42,338 nucleotides of DNA from Oceanospirillales bacterium (lineage in GTDB: Bacteria; Pseudomonadota; Gammaproteobacteria; Xanthomonadales; SZUA-36): positions 1 to 42,338 of the forward strand of contig QIKV01000174.1 in assembly GCA_003233115.1 (NCBI GenBank), written 5' to 3'. This document shows, piece after piece, positions 36,230 through 42,338 of the stretch (positions are counted from its first letter, which is position 1; every line of letters starts with the position of its first letter). The position numbers and the translations under genes are program-made. Under the pieces are notes generated by a model. It was given only the letters and a program-made list of their open reading frames with translations, was not told the origin of the DNA and searched no databases.

Positions 36230-36370
36230 CCATCCCGGTGCTCTTGTGTCTTATTTCATGACCGTGCTTACGGTCGGCCCGCCTTCCACAAAGCGGGCAC
36301 CGGGATCGGTTGATTCCCCCTGACCGAGACCCACTTTGAGCCCTGCCAGCCTGGCTGGCAGGGCTTTTTA
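36230..36370 (+). ncRNA. Candidate structured small RNA downstream of polA
   Basis: The stretch after polA folds well by eye. An outer stem pairs 36232-36241 (atcccggtgc) with 36297-36306 (gcaccgggat) and encloses hairpins gaccgt/acggtc (36260-36275) and gcccgc/gcgggc (36277-36298; the last two bases compete with the outer stem). A tcggt/accga hairpin (36306-36327) with a C-rich loop (ttccccctg) follows, then a strong terminator. No ORF fits. Small RNAs lie just after polA in other gammaproteobacteria (Spot 42 in E. coli, ErsA in Pseudomonas), so position supports the call. The promoter and exact 5' end are not evident. Confidence 0.45.
36339..36370. terminator. Rho-independent terminator after polA / candidate sRNA
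   Basis: A 12-bp perfect stem (agccctgccagc with gctggcagggct) with a 3-nt loop is followed by ttttta. The T-run is on the plus strand; the convergent carD-like gene ends 2 bp beyond, so the stem may also serve it. Confidence 0.9.
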
Positions 36371-36371
36371 A

Positions 36372-36917
36372 CTACTGTCTGGTAATTTGTTTGCGCGCTT
36401 GCTCGGGCGTGCTGCCCATGGCATAGGCCAATTCCTCGACCAGCAGCTCCAGCGACTGGGTAAGGTGCTGCCGGTCCGAGGCACGCAAGGTCCCCTCGTG
36501 TTCCAGCTTGCTCAGGCCTTTGTAGACATCGACATAGCCAAACGGGTCACCACTTTCCAGTACTGATTGATTCGCAGATGCGCGGACTTTCCACGAACTG
36601 CCGACTTTACCGTTCCAGTTGTCGAGGTGTTCAAGTATTTTATTGGCCTGCTGTTTGTTGATGGGTGTGCGCACAGCCTGTTCGAGATCCTGCTCGCGCA
36701 GCATCAGGGTCAGGCCGTCACGACCGAAATACAGCTTTGCAAAAGTGTCATTTTTTTCTCTGGAGAAACTTCTTTCGCGGATGGACTCAACCTGTCCTAT
36801 GCCATGGAGGGGATGGTGAATGGTGTCGCCTGGATGAATATTAATGGCTATTTCCTTGAATTTGTTCGTAAAGCGGAATTGTGAATCTCGCGTATGAATG
36901 TCACGTAGAATCAGCAT
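36372..36917 (-). CDS. CarD/CdnL-family transcription regulator
   Basis: 181 aa from ATG 36917. The N-terminal RNA polymerase-interacting domain is recognisable from IHPGDTIHHPLHGIGQVESIRERSF (about 27-51), with a helical C-terminal domain (for example SDRQHLTQSLELLVEELAYAMG). CarD/CdnL proteins bind the polymerase beta subunit and stabilise open promoter complexes. The N-terminus before residue 27 is unusual for the family, so a shorter start is possible, though no good Shine-Dalgarno decides it. It lies downstream of hemF on the same strand with a 74-bp gap. Confidence 0.82.
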   Translation of the reverse strand: MLILRDIHTRDSQFRFTNKFKEIAINIHPGDTIHHPLHGIGQVESIRERSFSREKNDTFAKLYFGRDGLTLMLREQDLEQAVRTPINKQQANKILEHLDNWNGKVGSSWKVRASANQSVLESGDPFGYVDVYKGLSKLEHEGTLRASDRQHLTQSLELLVEELAYAMGSTPEQARKQITRQ

Positions 36918-36991
36918 CTTACATGATTTTCACCTAAAATTCAAGTATCGGCTTCGATTGTTCAGAGAAAGTCATCTGATTGGCACCACAT

Positions 36992-37912
<921 letters not shown>

Positions 37913-38479
37913 TCAGCCTTTTCTAAGCACTTCGCCACTTACCAGGTCACGAATTTCACTCGGGCGTTCAGCACCACCCAGCGGGCCCGCCAAAATACCG
38001 CCCAGGTAGTGGCCAAAATAGTCTTCCACCTCCCCGGCACTGCGGGCGGGCCGGGCAGATGCATGATTTGCACTGGACGATATCAGTGCTGCACCAAACG
38101 CCTCACACAATGCCCGGCTTGGTCCATGCGCAGTGATACGTACGGCGACTGTGTCATGTTCGCCGGCTATGAAATCCGGGACGTCCCTGGCGCGCGGAAA
38201 CAGCCAGGTTACCGGCCAGGGCCAGGTTTGCATGGCCCGCTCAAGCAGCAACGCCTCAGTATCGGCTACCCACGGCTGTAACTGTGAAAACTCACTGGCA
38301 ATCAGCACGAACCCCGTTGCTTCGCGGCGGCCTTTCAGGGAAAGCAATTTGCGTACTGCAGATTCATTGCCTGGATCACAACCCAGACCAAAAACAGCTT
38401 CCGTGGGATAGGCGATGATCTGGCCGGCACGTATTTGCTCAACGGCACCAGCGGTATCCAGCAGCGTATGGGTGGCCAT
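37913..38479 (-). CDS. tsaC: L-threonylcarbamoyladenylate synthase TsaC (YrdC)
   Basis: 188 aa, the short TsaC form without the Sua5 C-terminal domain. Makes threonylcarbamoyl-AMP for the t6A37 tRNA modification. Signatures: GQIIAYPTEAVFGLGCDPGN near residue 18, SLKGRREATGFVLIASEFSQL and ALISSSANHASARPA. It ends directly before hemF and begins 3 bp after the stop of topA, a frequent gammaproteobacterial neighbourhood. Confidence 0.95.
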   Translation of the reverse strand: MATHTLLDTAGAVEQIRAGQIIAYPTEAVFGLGCDPGNESAVRKLLSLKGRREATGFVLIASEFSQLQPWVADTEALLLERAMQTWPWPVTWLFPRARDVPDFIAGEHDTVAVRITAHGPSRALCEAFGAALISSSANHASARPARSAGEVEDYFGHYLGGILAGPLGGAERPSEIRDLVSGEVLRKG

Positions 38480-38482
38480 GTC

Positions 38483-40882
38483 TCAGCGCTTCAGGGCTTT
38501 CTTTCTGGACTTCTTCTTGCTGGAAGTTTTCTTCTTGCTGCTGGTCTTCTTGCTGCTGGTCTTCTTATTAGAAGTTTTTTTCTTAGCGGCTTTTTTTCTG
38601 CCACGCTTGCGCTCGGGTGCTGCTGCAATCAGTTCTTCACATTCTTCCTGGGTCAATGACTCTGCTTCGCGGTCTTTTGGCATCCGGGCATTTTTGTTGC
38701 CATCGGTGATGTAAGGGCCATAACGGCCGCGCAAAACCTGGATATCGGTACCGTCAAAAGTTTTAATAATGCGGTTGGCATCAAATTCCTTTTTTGCAGC
38801 GATTAATTCCAGGGCGTGTTTCAGCGTTACGTCATGTGGATCAGCATCCTTTAGCGAAACGAATTTGCTGCCATAGCGAATATACGGGCCGAACCTGCCA
38901 ATCGCAGCGACGACTTCTTCATCTTCATCTGTCTGGCCAAGCAAGCGCGGCAGCTTGAACAAATCCAGTGCCTCTTCCAGCGTAATCGTCTCCAGGCTCT
39001 GCCCGGGGCGCAGGCTTGCAAAGGCGGGCTTCTCCTCGTCGTCACGTGTGCCGATCTGGGCATGCGGCCCAAAACGGCCAACGCGCACCGAGATGGGTTT
39101 GCCGGATTTGGGATCAATGCCCAATACACGCGTGCCCTTGGCTTCGCCGGGATCAACGGTTTCAAGCTTTTCGATTACGCGCCGGTTGAAGGGTTTCCAG
39201 AACGCGTCAAGCAACGGAATCCATTCTTTTTCCCCGCGGGATATCGCATCCAGCGCATCTTCCATGCGGGCAGTGAACTCGTAATCTACGTATTCAGTGA
39301 AATGTTTTTCCAGGAAGCGTTCGACCACCCTGCCTGTATCGGTGGGTTTGAAGCGGCGTTTATCGAGCTCTGCGTAGTACCGCCGCACCAGTGTAGACAT
39401 AATGCTGGCGTAGGTCGAAGGCCTGCCTATGCCGTACTCCTCCATGGCCTTGACCAGGCTGGCTTCGGAATAACGCGGCGGTGGCTCGGTGAAATGCTGC
39501 TCAGAGCGTATCCCGTCAAGCGTGAGTACATCGCCTTCCTGCATTTCCGGCAGGCGCCGTTCCTGTTTTGTCTCACCTTCGGGTTTGGATATCTCGTAGA
39601 CAGCCAGGAAGCCGGGGAATGTAACAACTGAGCCGTTAGCGCGGAAACTGGCGCCTGCTCCACAGTCAAACTCGACTGCAACGGTGTCGAGTTTTGCCGC
39701 TGTCATCTGGCACGCGAGGGTGCGCTTCCAGATCAATTCGTAAAGCCGGAACTGGTCATCCGTCAAGGAGGGCTTTATCTTGTCTGGTTGAAGTGCAGCG
39801 GACGTCGGGCGGATAGCTTCATGCGCCTCCTGGGCGTTTTTTGCCTTGGTTTTATAGAAATTGGGGTGCTCCGGCAGATAATCCTGACCAAACTGATTGG
39901 CGATCTGCCTGCGGAGGTCTGCAAGCGCGTCATTGGACAGATTGACCGAATCAGTGCGCATGTAGGTAATCAGTCCCTCGGTGCTGCCATTTAGCTCGAT
40001 ACCCTCATACAGCGTTTGTGCCGTGCGCATGGTTTTTTGTGCGGAAAACCTGAGTTTACGGGAGGCATCCTGCTGCAGCGTCGAGGTAATAAAGGGTGGT
40101 GCGGGCCGGCGTTTTCTCTCTTTGCGGGTGATCCTGTCCGCCTTCAATTGGCCACCGGCATGCGCCAGCAACTCGTCGCGAACGGAAACAGCACGCTGCT
40201 CGTTCTGGATATCAAACTGGCGGTATTTATCGCCGTCCAGCCGTACCAGGTTGGCGGAAAACGCATGGTCGTTTTTATTCAGGTCGGCTTCGATGGTCCA
40301 GTATTCCTGTGCAACGAAGCTCTCAATTTCACGTTCGCGCTCGACGATCAGGCGCAGAGCCGGGCTTTGAACCCTGCCGGCAGACAGGCCTGGCTTGATC
40401 TTTTTCCACAGCAATGGGGACAAGCTAAAACCAACCAGGTGGTCCAGGGCACGCCGGGCCTGCTGTGCGTTGACCAGATCCATGGAAAGTTCGCGTGGGT
40501 TGGCTACTGCATCCTGTATTGCGCGCTTTGTAATTTCGGAAAATTCGACCCGGTAAAAGGGGATTTTATCGGTCAGTTTCTTGCTTTTCAGAATCTCGAA
40601 GATATGCCATGAAATGGCCTCTCCTTCACGATCCAGATCAGTTGCGAGATAGACTGCTTCGGCGTTACGGGTTGCCTTGATGATCTTGTCGACGTGTTTT
40701 TTACTGCCATCACTCAGTTCATAGTTCATGGCGAAGTCGTGTTCGGTATCAACCGCGCCGTCACGGGAGGGCAGGTCGCGTACATGACCGTAAGAAGCCA
40801 GCACCTCGAAATCACTACCGAGGTACCTGTTGATGGTTTTCGCCTTGGCCGGCGATTCTACAATGAGCAGGTTTTTGGCCAT
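38483..40882 (-). CDS. topA: DNA topoisomerase I
   Basis: 799 aa from ATG 40882 (MAKNLLIVESPAKAKTI); a longer frame upstream is rejected because it precedes the family start. Relaxes negative supercoils. TOPRIM domain about 1-120 with ESPAKAKT and ATDLDREGEAI; the catalytic tyrosine is in GLITYMRTDSVNLS; EYGIGRPSTYASIMSTL is the family block. After about residue 590 come two or three glycine-rich C-terminal repeats (VRVGRFGPHAQIG, AAIGRFGPYIRYG, VLRGRYGPYITDG) in place of zinc ribbons. The last 40 residues are a lysine/serine-rich tail built of KKTSS units, probably a DNA-binding extension. Confidence 0.97.
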   Translation of the reverse strand: MAKNLLIVESPAKAKTINRYLGSDFEVLASYGHVRDLPSRDGAVDTEHDFAMNYELSDGSKKHVDKIIKATRNAEAVYLATDLDREGEAISWHIFEILKSKKLTDKIPFYRVEFSEITKRAIQDAVANPRELSMDLVNAQQARRALDHLVGFSLSPLLWKKIKPGLSAGRVQSPALRLIVEREREIESFVAQEYWTIEADLNKNDHAFSANLVRLDGDKYRQFDIQNEQRAVSVRDELLAHAGGQLKADRITRKERKRRPAPPFITSTLQQDASRKLRFSAQKTMRTAQTLYEGIELNGSTEGLITYMRTDSVNLSNDALADLRRQIANQFGQDYLPEHPNFYKTKAKNAQEAHEAIRPTSAALQPDKIKPSLTDDQFRLYELIWKRTLACQMTAAKLDTVAVEFDCGAGASFRANGSVVTFPGFLAVYEISKPEGETKQERRLPEMQEGDVLTLDGIRSEQHFTEPPPRYSEASLVKAMEEYGIGRPSTYASIMSTLVRRYYAELDKRRFKPTDTGRVVERFLEKHFTEYVDYEFTARMEDALDAISRGEKEWIPLLDAFWKPFNRRVIEKLETVDPGEAKGTRVLGIDPKSGKPISVRVGRFGPHAQIGTRDDEEKPAFASLRPGQSLETITLEEALDLFKLPRLLGQTDEDEEVVAAIGRFGPYIRYGSKFVSLKDADPHDVTLKHALELIAAKKEFDANRIIKTFDGTDIQVLRGRYGPYITDGNKNARMPKDREAESLTQEECEELIAAAPERKRGRKKAAKKKTSNKKTSSKKTSSKKKTSSKKKSRKKALKR

Positions 40883-40997
40883 ATTCAGGTTCAAGCAAGC
40901 ACCAACTGCCAAACGGGCAGCGCGGTGTTTAAATGGTTAATTCCTCCAGTTGTGACGCTGTTTAATAGCTAATTATTGTGAGACTGCACCCTTATTA

Positions 40998-41474
40998 TTA
41001 GTGCCGATACTCCTGCTCGGTGTCAAACATCAAATCTTCCATCCAGGCAAAATTGGCTTCCTGACCTGGCTGATTAAACAATACCATCAGCACCACCCAC
41101 TTGATATCTTCAAGCGTAATTTCGTCGGTTTCCAGGGCCAGCAACCGATCCAGCACCAGTTCACGACGCTGGCCATCAACAATGCCGATGTTTTCCAGGT
41201 ACATCAGGAAATCACGGCACTCCGTATCAAGGCGGGCCAGTTCACTGTCGACATACACGCGCACAGGCCGGTGTGCATTCTGAAACAGGTCGGGTTGGTG
41301 GCGTTGCTCAGCCAGTCCGTCCAGCCAATGGAATGCCTTGTCAATTTCACCGTTGGTAAATCCTGCCTGGTGAAGGTTTTCCTCCAGTGAGTCCCTGTCA
41401 GGCGTCTCTTCCGGTTCATCGTAAAAATAGTTTTCAAAAAGAAACATCAGCACATCGAGTACGTTTTCTTTCAT
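40998..41474 (-). CDS. smg: Smg/DUF494 family protein
   Basis: 158 aa from ATG 41474; the upstream in-frame stretch shows no family similarity. MKENVLDVLMFLFENYFYDE at the start and ETDEITLEDIKWVVLMVLFNQPGQEANFAWMEDLMFD at the end are typical of the Smg family (positions about 1-20 and 113-149). The function is not established. The dprA-smg-topA order is conserved in many gammaproteobacteria and is present here on one strand. Confidence 0.92.
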   Translation of the reverse strand: MKENVLDVLMFLFENYFYDEPEETPDRDSLEENLHQAGFTNGEIDKAFHWLDGLAEQRHQPDLFQNAHRPVRVYVDSELARLDTECRDFLMYLENIGIVDGQRRELVLDRLLALETDEITLEDIKWVVLMVLFNQPGQEANFAWMEDLMFDTEQEYRH

Positions 41475-41696
41475 TATTAAGCCTCTATGACTATGGGCTG
41501 AAAGCTGTCTGCAACAAGCCCCAGCCTGATTCCTCTCCGTTCTCGTAGCCACAGCATGGCTGAGGCCAGCCGAGTCGTCAATGCACTTTTGTGTGCGAAA
41601 CTGTCCGGTTACCGCCCAAATATGCCCCAACCAGGGGGAAATCAGGCACAACATATCTGCAGCAGATTGGGACTGCATCACGGATGTTCAAGTGGG
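41475..41696. other. 222-bp gap between dprA and smg
   Basis: No gene, terminator or clear promoter is visible. The frame upstream of smg is open through much of the gap but has no recognisable protein features. Confidence 0.4.
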
Positions 41697-42338
41697 TCAT
41701 GCACGAAAAAAGCGTCCACTGTCGTGTTTTTTGACCATACCTTTGAGTTCCATCATCAACAACATTGATGACACTTCCCGTGCGCTGAGGCCGGATTGCT
41801 CAATAATGGTATCTACCGGTTTGGGATCATATCCGAGCACCCGCCATACAGCGCTGTAATCAGAATCATCCAGCAGACTATGCCTGTTCTCCCCCCGTCT
41901 TTCTTCACCTTCATCCTGACCTTCATCCTGACCTTCAGCCTGTGCAAGCCGCTGGCGTATTTCCATTTTTAATTCGGCAGCTAGCGGGCCGAGTTCCTGC
42001 ATGATGTCGGTAGTGGTCTCAACCAGCCTTGCGCCTTCGCGGATCAAGCGGTGACAGCCTTTGGCCATGGGGTTGTGCAGGGAACCGGGCAGCGCGAAAA
42101 CATCGCGACCCTGCTCAGCGGCTTTACGGGCGGTGATCAGCGTACCGCTGTTCAAGCCGGCCTCAATCACCAGAACAGCGAGGCTCAAACCTGAAATTAT
42201 CCGATTTCGTGACGGGAAATGCTGGCGCCTGGGTGGTGATCCCAGCGGCAGTTCAGAAACCATCGCTCCCTGTGAACGAATACGCTTCGCAACCTGGCGG
42301 CTGCTGGCCGGGTACACGATATCCAGACCGGTGCCGTT
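41697..42338 (-). CDS. dprA: DNA processing protein DprA (Smf), C-terminal part
   Basis: The 5' part lies beyond the right edge; 214 codons are seen. DprA binds single-stranded DNA and loads RecA during natural transformation. Rossmann-fold hallmarks: NGTGLDIVYPASSR, GAMVSELPLGSPP, FPSRNRIISGLSLAVLVIEA, GTLITARKAAEQGRDVFALP and HRLIREGARLVE. An acidic linker (AEGQDEGQDEGEERRG) joins a winged-helix-like domain (VDTIIEQSGLSAREVSSMLL) at the C-terminus. The frame continues upstream of position 42317 without a stop, so the gene is intact as far as seen. Confidence 0.93.
   Translation of the reverse strand, partial: NGTGLDIVYPASSRQVAKRIRSQGAMVSELPLGSPPRRQHFPSRNRIISGLSLAVLVIEAGLNSGTLITARKAAEQGRDVFALPGSLHNPMAKGCHRLIREGARLVETTTDIMQELGPLAAELKMEIRQRLAQAEGQDEGQDEGEERRGENRHSLLDDSDYSAVWRVLGYDPKPVDTIIEQSGLSAREVSSMLLMMELKGMVKKHDSGRFFRA

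Noticed and set aside
41475-41681. N-terminal extension of Smg
   Set aside because: The added 69 residues have no similarity to the family, whose members start at the MKENVLDVLMFLF segment.

Overview
The window looks like chromosomal DNA of a gammaproteobacterium of moderate GC content, probably an uncultured marine or Chromatiales/Woeseia-like lineage. The core-gene neighbourhoods fit this: glnA with ntrBC, polA/engB/cytochrome c4/dsbA/hemB, and dprA/smg/topA. The taxonomic placement is inferred from gene content and order; I could not run a search.

Left third (1-15.26 kb): seven tandem paralogues on the minus strand, called A-G here from left to right, so G is transcribed first. A runs off the left edge. 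Each has a three-helix membrane module starting MS(F)xxELKRRN, a low-complexity linker, a TolB/FlgO-like domain and a long TPR region that should face the periplasm. The spacers hold a family of palindromic elements whose terminal arms carry ggtggacattcatgtccacc. Read in the direction of transcription, nearly every spacer is itself a short ORF. It starts in an ATGA overlap with the stop of the gene before it and ends in an ATGA overlap with the start of the gene after it. A second palindrome type (ggggtcagag...) and a REP-like type (cgtcattcccgc...) lie in frame inside the linkers of four of the seven genes. Broken gene starts flank three of the spacer elements. This array is the most unusual part of the window.

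Middle (15.3-29.2 kb): a PQQ-dependent sugar dehydrogenase-like protein overlaps uppP. Then come glnA, with a visible sigma-54 promoter and two NtrC-type sites, a DUF4124 protein and ntrBC, so the nitrogen regulators sit beside their likely target. dtd, a lipid A-type acyltransferase, trkH, trkA and an NtrX-like regulator with a degenerate ATPase domain follow, then dsbA and a dihaem cytochrome c4.

Right (29.3-42.3 kb): engB, hemB, aroE, trmH, an isolated TRAP small permease, a DUF2782 protein, polA, a structured non-coding stretch with a strong terminator, a CarD-like regulator, hemF, tsaC, topA, smg and the C-terminal part of dprA, cut by the right edge. These are housekeeping functions: haem and shikimate synthesis, tRNA modification, DNA replication and topology, and DNA uptake and processing.
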